Source of the DNA: Candidatus Kapaibacterium sp.
GTDB taxonomy: Bacteria; Bacteroidota; Ignavibacteria; Kapaibacteriales; UBA2268
NCBI GenBank assembly: GCA_938038165.1
Contig: CALHRB010000015.1
Location: 1-13,760, forward strand
Direction of reading: 5' to 3'
DNA: 13,760 nucleotides
Each line of letters opens with the position of its first letter. The first letter of the stretch is position 1. Positions 1 through 7,639 of the stretch are shown in pieces. Both the position numbers and the translations under genes were made by a program. A model generated the notes under the pieces. It ran no database searches, was not told where the DNA came from, and worked only from the letters and a program-made list of their open reading frames with translations.

Positions 1-6
1 TAAATT

Positions 7-1473
7 TTATTTGATATCCCACCAAACTCTTGTGTTAATATTGTCAGGTCCTTGTCTATTAACAGCAGCATTTCTATTTTCAGAATTAAGAGCTTGTTCA
101 ATGATTGGATAAATAAATCTAACAGGGATTTTGTTCCCGTTTAAATTGGACTCGCCGGGTTTTAACGAAGGCAAGCCCGTTCTACGCCAATCGAACCAAG
201 CCTCTAAACCCTGGAAGAACAAGGAGACCCATTTTTGAAAAGCGATTTGTTCGAGACCATCAGAACCGGGTTTATAAGCAACCTGGTTCATGTTCAAGTA
301 TCCATTAGGGACCTCCAATCCATAGAAATCAAATGAGGCTTGAATACCTTTTTCGTAATAAGTTTTTGCATCACCGCTTATAAGTCCTTTATTTGCAGCT
401 TCAGCAAGCAAAAATTGCAATTCAGAGTAATTCATTATTACACCTTTTGCTACTTGTAAACCTTTTGGTGTGATAGCATCCTCAAAATAAAGCCTACCGA
501 CAGGAGACTGATTTTGCTGACCACCATTATAAGTCAGAGCCTTAACATCATCCATACCATTAGGTATTCCTTCGATAATTGGGTTTGCGGTATTTTCCGA
601 AGCTGGTGTTGGTCTGGCAAAAATTTTAATTCTGGGATCTTGAAGCGATAACAAAGTGTCTGTTATAGTTTTGCTGATTCTATATTCGTTGAACGAACCA
701 ATCCTTGTGGTATGCAAGGGAAATTGATTGGGGAAGGCGGGCAGATAAGTTAGTGCAGCATTGTCAGAGTTGCTTTCCATAATGGGATAATTAGAATTAT
801 TTAAGATGGCTTGAAGCTCGGCACTGACGGATCTTCTGTCAGAAATTCTCATTAACATTCGAATTCTTAGAGAATTAGCCAACTTTTTCCATTTTTTCAA
901 ATCACCATTAAAAAGGATATCGCCTGCAATTTTTTCGTTGCTTGTCCCTATTAAATCTGATGCAGTTTTTAAATCAGCAAGCATTCCATTATAAATATCT
1001 TCCTGTTTATCATAAACAGGAAAATTAATACCATCGGTTTTAGCTTTAATTGCCTGTGAATAAGGTATGTCTCCATAACAGTCTGTCAGGACTGAAAACA
1101 ACCATGATCTGATAATAATGGCAATAGCTTGATAATTTTTAAATTGCAGCTGATCGCTTTTGTTAAGCATGGTTTGAACATTTCTCAGGTTGGAATAGAA
1201 TGTGTTCCAAATACTATTTCGTTCGCCCCAAAGATACCTGTCCTCATTGACAAATTGATTTTTGGCAGTATGCTGGACGACGATATTTCCAATTTCCCAG
1301 GATTCATAAACGAGAGTATTTAAAGGATTAGCTATAACTCCGGGCAGCAAAAGGTCTGGAGGTACTTCTGATGAAACGTTTGGGTTTGTATTAATTATGT
1401 CAAAATCTTTTGTGCACGCGTTTAAAAACAATAAGACATAAGAAAATATGTATAAAATCAAGTTTTTTTTCAT
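7..1473 (-). CDS. SusD/RagB-family outer-membrane lipoprotein
   Basis: This is the surface-exposed ligand-binding lipoprotein partner of the SusC channel encoded just upstream. The 488-residue product starts with a lipoprotein signal: a hydrophobic stretch ending in the lipobox L-N-A-C with Cys20 as the lipidation site. The residues after it (TKDFD) are acidic, as in Bacteroidota surface-lipoprotein export signals. The body looks like the SusD-like_2 group (PF12771): INTNPN near the N-terminus, then DCYGDIPYSQA around residue 135, and the usual ending VWWDIK. The length is normal and the gene is intact, with its TAA stop six bases from the window edge. The start is ATG at 1473, preceded by a purine-rich GAAAGGGAA that overlaps the SusC stop. 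The gap to SusC is 14 bp, so the two are surely co-transcribed. The family is clear. The ligand cannot be read from the sequence; an aminophosphonate-containing molecule is inferred only from the neighbouring phnW. Confidence 0.95.
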   Translation of the reverse strand: MKKNLILYIFSYVLLFLNACTKDFDIINTNPNVSSEVPPDLLLPGVIANPLNTLVYESWEIGNIVVQHTAKNQFVNEDRYLWGERNSIWNTFYSNLRNVQTMLNKSDQLQFKNYQAIAIIIRSWLFSVLTDCYGDIPYSQAIKAKTDGINFPVYDKQEDIYNGMLADLKTASDLIGTSNEKIAGDILFNGDLKKWKKLANSLRIRMLMRISDRRSVSAELQAILNNSNYPIMESNSDNAALTYLPAFPNQFPLHTTRIGSFNEYRISKTITDTLLSLQDPRIKIFARPTPASENTANPIIEGIPNGMDDVKALTYNGGQQNQSPVGRLYFEDAITPKGLQVAKGVIMNYSELQFLLAEAANKGLISGDAKTYYEKGIQASFDFYGLEVPNGYLNMNQVAYKPGSDGLEQIAFQKWVSLFFQGLEAWFDWRRTGLPSLKPGESNLNGNKIPVRFIYPIIEQALNSENRNAAVNRQGPDNINTRVWWDIK

Positions 1474-1480
1474 TTTTTCA

Positions 1481-1489
1481 TTCCCTTTC
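1481..1489 (-). promoter_or_regulatory. Ribosome binding site of the SusD-like gene
   Basis: The minus strand reads GAAAGGGAA here, a partial Shine-Dalgarno match (AAGGGA) about 8 nt before the ATG at 1473. It overlaps the TGA stop of the SusC gene (1490-1488). Termination on SusC and initiation on SusD are therefore likely to be coupled. Confidence 0.5.
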
Positions 1490-4400
1490 AGATACTAAAA
1501 TTAATGTTAAAGCCAAAACTTCGGGTAGATGGAATAGTAACACTTTCAACACCGGGTATTATAGTGGAACCAGAGGTTGAGGCAGCTTCGGGATCAACGT
1601 GAGGGACATCAGACCACAAAAGTAAGTTACGACCAACAAAGGAAACATTAACATTTCTTAAAAAGAAAGATTCTGTCCATTCATTTGGCAGAGTGTAACC
1701 AATTCTTACTTCTCTTAATTTAACAAAGGAAGCGTCAAAAATCATACCTTCAATAAGCCTCCTGCCGAGCGTAATAGCAGTATGCCATTCACGAGAGGTA
1801 AGTTTTGACATTCCATTTTCTGCATTATTGGGTTTATAGCCAATAACCTTGCCGGTTTCATCTTTTATTTCGACAACACCGGGGCTAAAAACACCGTTTC
1901 CTTCCAGGCTGATATCGTAGCCATCGTCAGCATCTGAGCCATAGTTAGTTCGGCCTTCGAGTGTTTCAATTATTTGACCTCCTTCTCGGCCAACAGTTTG
2001 GGTATGAGAATAAATCTTACCACCTTGTCTAACATCAAAGAGAACACCAAGATTAACGCCGAAGATTTTTATATCGGCTCCGATTCCGGCAAGCCAATCA
2101 GGATTATAATTTCCAAGAAGAATTCTTTCGGTAGTGGCTCTTGGTCGAGCAACATATTTTATGTTCCCCTGAGAATCTTTTATTTCTCTGACATCATTGA
2201 TAATTTGACCAAAATATGGGCTTGCGGGATCTTTCACCCTTTCGTAACCAATGCCATACATAGACCCCATTCTTTCGCCTACTCGTGCTTCAACAGTAAT
2301 ATATCTGGTTGCTAAGACAAAGTTTTTAATTCCTTCTGAAAGGGATAATACTTTAGAATCGTTTTTAGTAAAATTTATGAACAAATCCACTTGAAAATCA
2401 TTTTCTTTGTAGGGAGTTCCTTTTAGCGATATTTCGAAACCATTGTTCTCAATTTCTCCGGCATTAAGCACTTTACTGTTGTAGCCGCTTGTAACACTAA
2501 GAGGAATTGGTAGGATTTGGTTTTTACTATTTACTTTGTAGTAGGTGAACTCTAACCCAAGATGATTATCGAAGAACTTCAAATCGAAACCTGTCTCGAT
2601 CGAAGTGGATAGTTCAGGTTTCAAATTAGCGTTAGCAAGTTGATTAGATTCACTGAAAGTTCTGCTTGAACCAAAAGGATTACCAGGTATAAACAGATTA
2701 GTCAATTGATAGGGATCTGTGTCATTTCCAACTTGTGCCAGGCTTAATCTGATTTTAGCAAAGCTGATGAAATCGGGGACTTCAATCATATCGCTAACGA
2801 TTCCACTCAAAGAAACTGAAGGATAAAAGTAAGAGTTGTTTTCTTTGGGCAGAGTGGACGACCAATCATTTCTTGCAGTAAATTCCAGGAATAAATAGTT
2901 CTTATAAATTAATTGGGCAGTTCCATAGATACTATTTATAACTTTTTCTGATATAGTTTGAGAATTTTGTAGCTCTACTTTTGAATTTCCCAAATTGTAA
3001 ACCTCGGGAATAAGTAATTGGGGTGCAAGGTTTTCGAGGATGTTGTATTTTCTATACATTGTGTTACCGCCGAAGGTAGCTGAGATAGAAAAATCGCTAG
3101 TCAATATATCGTTATAAGAGAAAAGAAAATCAAAGTTATTTTCCTGTAAAGTAAGGTTTTCATTACGATAGAAACCGTAGGGAAATCTTTGAGTACTAAA
3201 GGCTCTTTTTCTGTCCCTGATTTCATCATTATAATCGGTTCCACCTCTTAGTTGTAGGCTTAAGACATCTAGCAACTGATATCTCAGAGTAATGTTTCCA
3301 TAGAACCGATTAATTCTCTGACTGTTAGTATTTTCATATAAGTTAAAATAGGGGTTGTCGTGATAGTTATAGTTATAACCAAATTGGTTGAGTCCCTCTA
3401 AACCTCTTTGCCAATAATCTTTGCTTGCTTCGAGATCAACCTGACGACCTAACCAGCAATTGAACAAATACATTATATTTTCGGTTCCATAGCTTAAGTT
3501 TGGTCTGTTAGAACTATTCGAGTTTACATACGTCAAGCTGGCACTTGTTTTGAACTTATTTGTCAGATTATAACTACCGTTGATTGCAATGGTATTTCGG
3601 ATTAGATCAGTATTTGGAATAAAACCTTTTTGATCCAGATTAGTCAGAGAAATCCTAAAATCACCAAGTGGATTTGAACCAGTAAAGGAGATATTATTTG
3701 TAAACGTTTTACCAGTCTGGAAGAAATTAGCGATATTATCTGGTAAAGCCACCCAAGGAGTAGGTTTAATGATGCTACCTGCCGGAGCATTTAAGTCCCC
3801 ACCTCGCCACATTTTTTTATTACCTTTTTTATCGGTATAATACAAAATATTGCCATTAGCATCAACTCTTGGGGAGTTGAATTGTGGAATTAATTGTCCC
3901 ATAAATCTTGGACCCCAGCTTTCGTCAGTACCGTCTCGAAGACCACCTCCGTTGCCATCAACAAAGGCAAATTCACCATTTAATCCCTGTCCGTAAACAT
4001 TTTGATATTCAGGCAGTTTTAATGGAGTCTCGAAGGTCGTTGAGGAATTGAAAGAAATCCCCAGGCCTTTTTGTCCTCTGCCGGTTTTTGTTGTTATAAT
4101 AATTGCACCATTATTTGCTCTGGAACCGTACAGAGCGGTTGCATTTGCTCCTTTGAGAACAGTTATACTTTCGATATCGTCCGGGTTAATTATACCTGCA
4201 CCATTTCCATAATCAACGTCTAAATTATTTCTTCCGCTTGAACCTATGAAATGATTGAGAATAGGAACTCCATCAACAACAAAAAGAGGCTGGTTACTAT
4301 TAATGTTTAATGACCTTTCGCCTCTTATAGTAACCCGGGATGAGCCTCCAATTCCAGATGGGTTTGCAACAATTTGAACACCTGCTATACGACCGGCTAA

Positions 4401-4826
4401 TGAGTTTATGACATTAGTTTCTCTTACCTGGGTTATGGGGGTTGGATCTATTGTTTCAACAGAATATCCCAGTTCCTTGTCCTCTTTTTGAACACCAAGA
4501 GCTGTTACAACAATGCCTTTTGAAATTACACCAGTGCTAACAAGTTCGACGTTGATAACTGTATTGTTCTTTATTTCAATTTCTTGGGACTGGAAACCAA
4601 CATAAGAAAAAACCAAAACGTTTGCATTATCAGGCACATCTAAAGAAAATGAACCATCAGCTTTGGTTATAGTTCCAATTCTTGAATTTTTTACTGATAC
4701 TGAAACACCTATCAGAGGTGTTTTATCCTCTGTATTAATGACTTTTCCGCTGATAGTTCTGGTTTGAGAGAAAACTTCAAGTTGTGATAAGTTAAATAAT
4801 ATAAGAAATAGAAGTAAATACCTCAT
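1488..4826 (-). CDS. SusC/RagA-family TonB-dependent outer-membrane transporter
   Basis: This is a TonB-dependent channel that forms a lidded complex with the SusD-like lipoprotein and imports its ligand into the periplasm using TonB/ExbBD energy. From the chosen start the product is 1,112 residues. A signal peptide (MRYLLLFLILFNLS...FSQ) is followed by a carboxypeptidase-regulatory-like domain (ISGKVINTEDKTPLIGVSV, about 22-95). Next comes a plug domain with VVDGVPI and the SusC signature ALYGSRANNGAIIITTK, ending near residue 245, and then a long beta-barrel to the C-terminus. There is no STN domain, so anti-sigma-type signalling is not expected. An in-frame ATG at 4862 would add 12 residues, but I chose 4826. 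Only this start has a strong Shine-Dalgarno (AAAGGAGG, 4838-4831) and begins directly with a signal peptide. The start codon overlaps the stop of a small leader ORF by ATGA. The substrate is unknown; the neighbours suggest a phosphonate. Confidence 0.96.
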   Translation of the reverse strand: MRYLLLFLILFNLSQLEVFSQTRTISGKVINTEDKTPLIGVSVSVKNSRIGTITKADGSFSLDVPDNANVLVFSYVGFQSQEIEIKNNTVINVELVSTGVISKGIVVTALGVQKEDKELGYSVETIDPTPITQVRETNVINSLAGRIAGVQIVANPSGIGGSSRVTIRGERSLNINSNQPLFVVDGVPILNHFIGSSGRNNLDVDYGNGAGIINPDDIESITVLKGANATALYGSRANNGAIIITTKTGRGQKGLGISFNSSTTFETPLKLPEYQNVYGQGLNGEFAFVDGNGGGLRDGTDESWGPRFMGQLIPQFNSPRVDANGNILYYTDKKGNKKMWRGGDLNAPAGSIIKPTPWVALPDNIANFFQTGKTFTNNISFTGSNPLGDFRISLTNLDQKGFIPNTDLIRNTIAINGSYNLTNKFKTSASLTYVNSNSSNRPNLSYGTENIMYLFNCWLGRQVDLEASKDYWQRGLEGLNQFGYNYNYHDNPYFNLYENTNSQRINRFYGNITLRYQLLDVLSLQLRGGTDYNDEIRDRKRAFSTQRFPYGFYRNENLTLQENNFDFLFSYNDILTSDFSISATFGGNTMYRKYNILENLAPQLLIPEVYNLGNSKVELQNSQTISEKVINSIYGTAQLIYKNYLFLEFTARNDWSSTLPKENNSYFYPSVSLSGIVSDMIEVPDFISFAKIRLSLAQVGNDTDPYQLTNLFIPGNPFGSSRTFSESNQLANANLKPELSTSIETGFDLKFFDNHLGLEFTYYKVNSKNQILPIPLSVTSGYNSKVLNAGEIENNGFEISLKGTPYKENDFQVDLFINFTKNDSKVLSLSEGIKNFVLATRYITVEARVGERMGSMYGIGYERVKDPASPYFGQIINDVREIKDSQGNIKYVARPRATTERILLGNYNPDWLAGIGADIKIFGVNLGVLFDVRQGGKIYSHTQTVGREGGQIIETLEGRTNYGSDADDGYDISLEGNGVFSPGVVEIKDETGKVIGYKPNNAENGMSKLTSREWHTAITLGRRLIEGMIFDASFVKLREVRIGYTLPNEWTESFFLRNVNVSFVGRNLLLWSDVPHVDPEAASTSGSTIIPGVESVTIPSTRSFGFNINFSI

Positions 4827-4879
4827 TGCACCTCCTTTGTTGTATTTTGTTTGTATAAACATCTGTTTTTATTTCTCAT
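4823..4879 (-). CDS. 18-codon leader ORF overlapping the SusC start
   Basis: This small ORF directly precedes the SusC gene and would encode MRNKNRCLYKQNTTKEVQ. Its ATG at 4879 has its own good Shine-Dalgarno, AAGGAG at 4893-4888, with 8 nt spacing. Its TGA stop overlaps the SusC ATG in the arrangement ATGA. The SusC Shine-Dalgarno lies inside the ORF, written by its codons for Lys-Glu-Val (AAG GAG GTG). A ribosome translating the leader must cross the SusC ribosome binding site and stop on the SusC start codon. This geometry suggests translational coupling or a regulatory leader peptide. The peptide has no signal sequence or recognisable domain. I see no run of one amino acid that would mark a classical attenuator. 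That it is translated is inference from the ribosome binding site and the overlap. Confidence 0.5.
   Translation of the reverse strand: MRNKNRCLYKQNTTKEVQ
4831..4838 (-). promoter_or_regulatory. Strong Shine-Dalgarno that decides the SusC start
   Basis: The minus strand reads AAAGGAGG followed by TGCA and then ATG (4826). This near-complete match to the 16S anti-Shine-Dalgarno is why the SusC start is placed at 4826 rather than at the upstream in-frame ATG at 4862. It is also coding sequence of the leader ORF. Confidence 0.75.
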
Positions 4880-4887
4880 AACTTTTA

Positions 4888-4893
4888 CTCCTT
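4888..4893 (-). promoter_or_regulatory. Shine-Dalgarno of the leader ORF
   Basis: AAGGAG on the minus strand, 8 nt before the leader ATG at 4879. It is one of only a few strong Shine-Dalgarno sequences in the window, and it supports translation of the leader. Confidence 0.5.
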
Positions 4894-4903
4894 AATATTT
4901 AAA

Positions 4904-4911
4904 CAAATATA
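4904..4911 (-). promoter_or_regulatory. Candidate -7 promoter element of the leader-SusC-SusD unit
   Basis: The minus strand reads TATATTTG, an exact match to the Bacteroidota -7 consensus TAnnTTTG. Transcription would begin around 4895-4898, a few bases before the leader ribosome binding site, giving a very short 5' leader. I see no convincing -33 TTTG at the usual 19-21 bp spacing. The call therefore rests on the -7 match and its position. An 8-bp degenerate element can occur by chance in AT-rich DNA. Confidence 0.4.
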
Positions 4912-4957
4912 TGATTGCAAAATTTGTCTTTTTTTATTTGGATTGAATAAACATCAA

Positions 4958-4974
4958 GTTAATTAGAGATTAAC
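4958..4974. promoter_or_regulatory. Perfect inverted repeat, possible operator
   Basis: GTTAAT-TAGAG-ATTAAC is a perfect 6-bp inverted repeat around a 5-bp spacer. It lies in the gap between the MFS gene and the SusC leader, roughly 50 bp upstream of the candidate -7 element. Its place upstream of the promoter fits an activator or repressor site. It is AT-rich and no second copy was noticed upstream of phnW, so chance is a real alternative. Confidence 0.3.
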
Positions 4975-5080
4975 CGAAAATGAGGACAAAGAACAAAAAT
5001 AAATTTCTGAAAAAAAAAGTATTTAGAATAGAATCGAGAAGCAAAAACCGTTAATAACTACTGAAGATAAAAATTAAATT

Positions 5081-6379
5081 TTAACTAACATTTATATTTA
5101 TATTTTTATATTTTGAAGAGAAATAAATAATGGAAATAATGATTAAAGCGGACCCAACAAAGGAAAAAAGAAAGAATAATAAAACAATAAACTCAAACCA
5201 TGTGATTCTGGGGTTGAAAAAGTTTTTGACGAACATTACAGCAACACTACCAAGATAACCAAATGAATCTGAAAGATAAATTAAAAAACCGACATTACCT
5301 ATGTTCTTGAAAGTTGCGATTAATCTTTCGAATAGAATTGTATTAAATGGAACATAACCCATGTATAATCCTATTCCAATCAGTATCATCCAGATAACTC
5401 CGTTAATCAGATTATAATTGAATAGAATTGTTGCTAACCCAAATATGGCAATTCCTGTAAAAATAATCAGATGCGATAAAATGAAGGCATGATAATTATT
5501 TTTAATTACAATCAAGGAAGCCATAAGTATTAAAAGTATTAAAGACACAGGGACTTCTGACAAAACGAATATTTCGTAAGAGTTTTTGTAACCAAGGGCA
5601 TTCCAGATTTCTACGGCAAAATTGTCTCTTATGTCTCTTAATACGGTCAAAAAGACATAAATAAAGATCAAAATAATAAGTCCAAAAGAGTATTTCCTGA
5701 AAAAATCAATTCGGGACTTTTTATTCATCGGCTGTCTTTTTGTTCTTAATGTTTCATCAAACTCTGTTGGTGGTGGAATTCTGCTCAAAAGCCAGACAGA
5801 AAGGATTAAAAAAGGCACAAAGATTAAACCGGAGAGAAATGGCATCCAATACTGACTAACATGCAAATTATTAATAAAGAAAGAACCGACGCTTTTTACT
5901 AAACCAGAAGAAAAAATAAAGCTGACGGATAATCCCGCAGCAAGAAGCTCTGTGTTTCTTCGCCCTTCGAGAAAACTAAAAACTAAACCCCATATCAGAC
6001 CTAAAGGCAAACCGTTTGTGAAAAGGAAAAATATATTCCAAGGCGGAGGCGCAATAGGAAAGAGCAATAAGGATACGCTTGCGACTGTAAATAAAATAAA
6101 AAAATACTTAATCCTTTCGTCTGGTTTAACTTCAGATATTATTTTTATACCCATAAACTTTGATAAAGTATAGCCCAGCACTTGTGAAGTTATTAATAAT
6201 ATTTTGTAATCAATACCAAAAAAAGAAATACCTTCGAATGTAGCAACTGCAAATGGCTTTCTGAAAGCATACATACAAGAATAAACACTAAAGGAAGTGA
6301 TCATGGCATAGATCGAAAAAAAAATAGAATTTGAATTTTTAATCCAATTTTTTAATTGATCGTCAATTTTTTTAATCAT
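5081..6379 (-). CDS. MFS inner-membrane transporter, DUF5690-type, organophosphate-antiporter-like
   Basis: This 432-residue protein has about 12 hydrophobic segments in two halves, split by a polar loop near residues 200-228, which is the standard MFS layout. It appears to match the family annotated DUF5690 in Bacteroidota (recognised from memory, not searched). TM1 ends in YAFRKPF with Arg40. This recalls the R-K-x-F motif of the OPA family (GlpT, UhpT), where that Arg contacts substrate phosphate. The second half begins with YVFLTVLRDIRDN (Arg248, Arg251), placed like the second phosphate-binding Arg of GlpT on TM7. KPDERIKYF near residue 90 fits the MFS loop 2-3 motif. The gene starts with ATG overlapping the phnW stop (ATGA) and has no strong ribosome binding site, so it is probably translated by coupling. 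With phnW it plausibly imports 2-aminoethylphosphonate or a related phospho-compound in exchange for phosphate. That substrate is inference. Confidence 0.85.
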   Translation of the reverse strand: MIKKIDDQLKNWIKNSNSIFFSIYAMITSFSVYSCMYAFRKPFAVATFEGISFFGIDYKILLITSQVLGYTLSKFMGIKIISEVKPDERIKYFFILFTVASVSLLLFPIAPPPWNIFFLFTNGLPLGLIWGLVFSFLEGRRNTELLAAGLSVSFIFSSGLVKSVGSFFINNLHVSQYWMPFLSGLIFVPFLILSVWLLSRIPPPTEFDETLRTKRQPMNKKSRIDFFRKYSFGLIILIFIYVFLTVLRDIRDNFAVEIWNALGYKNSYEIFVLSEVPVSLILLILMASLIVIKNNYHAFILSHLIIFTGIAIFGLATILFNYNLINGVIWMILIGIGLYMGYVPFNTILFERLIATFKNIGNVGFLIYLSDSFGYLGSVAVMFVKNFFNPRITWFEFIVLLFFLFSFVGSALIIISIIYFSSKYKNININVS

Positions 6380-7470
6380 CTTAATCTATTACAGTAGGAT
6401 TCGATGGATTCAAGGAGCTTATTTATATCGTTATATGTTATTTTTCCTATTGTGCCTATTCGGAAGGTGTTCACTTCGGTTAGTTTACCGGGATAAATTA
6501 TAATATTTCTTTCGCTGAGGTATTTATACATAATTTGAAAATCGAATAAATGAATGTTGGGATAAAGGAACGTTGTAATTATATAGCTTTGATATTCTGG
6601 AGCAATATAAGTATCGAATCCAATTTTTTTCATTCCGTTAATGAGTTGATTGTGATTATTGCTATATCTTTTTGCTCTGAATGAAACTCCTCCTTCTTGT
6701 TCAAGTTCAATTAGTGCTTGGTGAAAAGCTAATATTGAATGGATAGGGGGGGTGAATCTAAACTGACCCGTTTTCTCCATTCTTTTCCATTGATCAAAAA
6801 TATCAAGGCTGAAAGTTCTGGCATTAGCTTGATTTTTTAAAAGTAATTCTTTTTTTGTAATAATGAAAGAGAAGCCCGGAACGCTTTCTATGCATTTATT
6901 AGATGATGATATCAGATAATCAATTTTGCAATCATCAAAGTTGATTGGAATCCCACCAAAACTGCTCATAGCATCCACAATAAACTCCAGCCCAAAATTA
7001 TGGGCAATATTACCTATTTCTTTTATTGGATTAAGAATGCCTGTTGTTGTTTCACAATGAACAACAGCAAGGTGAGTGAAGCTCTTATCATTTTCAAGGA
7101 TCTCAATAATTCTGTTTATATTTGGTATTTGATTTTCGGAAAAAGATAATTCAAGATGATTAATATGATGGATTAAGCACATTTTTGACATGTTTTTTCC
7201 ATAGGCTCCATTTGAGACGATTAGCAGTTTTCCATTTGAAGGTATAACAGAAGAAACAACAGCTTCAATGCCGAACGTTCCCGATCCTTGCATAAGAATT
7301 GCCTCCCATCCGTCATTTTTAGACAGATTGGATACTTTTAAAATACCATTGAGCACATCTTTGATTATTTCCATAAATTCGGTGTCTCGGGAGCCGAGAT
7401 CCCTCATCATTTTTTGCTTCACTGCTGAGCTGGTCGTAAGCGGTCCGGGTGTAAATAGTATTTTGTCCAT
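6376..7470 (-). CDS. phnW: 2-aminoethylphosphonate:pyruvate transaminase
   Basis: PhnW is a PLP enzyme that transfers the amino group of 2-aminoethylphosphonate to pyruvate, giving phosphonoacetaldehyde and alanine in the cytoplasm. The 364-residue product has the normal family length. It carries the class V aminotransferase signatures in PhnW form: LFTPGPLTTS at the start, LMQGSGTFGIEAV (residues 59-71), VHCETTTGILNPI (137-149), VDAMSSFGGIP with Asp166 for the PLP ring nitrogen, and SSSNKCIESVPGF with Lys192 as the Schiff-base lysine. YPGKL and FRIGTIG near the C-terminus are also typical. No residue expected for catalysis is missing. It is the first gene of a unit with the MFS transporter, overlapping it by ATGA. 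The start is ATG at 7470 without a Shine-Dalgarno in an AT-rich leader. PhnW is reversible and can also serve phosphonate synthesis, but no PepM or phosphonopyruvate decarboxylase is present here. Confidence 0.94.
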   Translation of the reverse strand: MDKILFTPGPLTTSSAVKQKMMRDLGSRDTEFMEIIKDVLNGILKVSNLSKNDGWEAILMQGSGTFGIEAVVSSVIPSNGKLLIVSNGAYGKNMSKMCLIHHINHLELSFSENQIPNINRIIEILENDKSFTHLAVVHCETTTGILNPIKEIGNIAHNFGLEFIVDAMSSFGGIPINFDDCKIDYLISSSNKCIESVPGFSFIITKKELLLKNQANARTFSLDIFDQWKRMEKTGQFRFTPPIHSILAFHQALIELEQEGGVSFRAKRYSNNHNQLINGMKKIGFDTYIAPEYQSYIITTFLYPNIHLFDFQIMYKYLSERNIIIYPGKLTEVNTFRIGTIGKITYNDINKLLESIESYCNRLR

Positions 7471-7489
7471 ATTTATTTCAAAAAAATAA

Positions 7490-7497
7490 CAAATATC
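7490..7497 (-). promoter_or_regulatory. Weak candidate -7 promoter element of phnW
   Basis: The minus strand reads GATATTTG, one mismatch from TAnnTTTG, about 20 bp before the phnW ATG. It shares the 9-mer ATATTTGTT with the candidate SusC promoter at 4911-4904. That would fit a common promoter type but does not prove it. No -33 element is clear, and the rest of the 169-bp gap (7471-7639) shows no gene. Confidence 0.22.
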
Positions 7498-7639
7498 AAA
7501 ATATTTAATTAATTATGAATAAATTTTAGATAAATAGGCAGTTTATTTTATTGACTTAAAAGGTTGATTTGGGATTTATTAAAGAATTTGAAAGAAATTA
7601 ATCAAAGGATCGGTAATAAGATTATTGAAAGGAGATGGA

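Noticed and set aside
1974..2315. 113-codon plus-strand ORF inside the SusC gene
   Set aside because: It is antisense to a well-conserved barrel region, with no ribosome binding site or recognisable domain. It looks like a shadow of the SusC coding bias.
4827..4862. 12-residue N-terminal extension of SusC from the in-frame ATG at 4862
   Set aside because: It would place polar residues before the signal peptide and has no ribosome binding site. The strong Shine-Dalgarno at 4838-4831 points to ATG 4826.
5010..5027. Run of nine A (U-run on the minus transcript) after the MFS gene as a terminator
   Set aside because: The only stem before it is about 4 bp of A/T pairs, so an intrinsic terminator is not supported. 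Readthrough into SusC remains possible.
7551..7580. TTGACT on the plus strand as a sigma-70 -35 box
   Set aside because: The matching -10 region (ATTTAT) is poor, and no plus-strand gene lies downstream.
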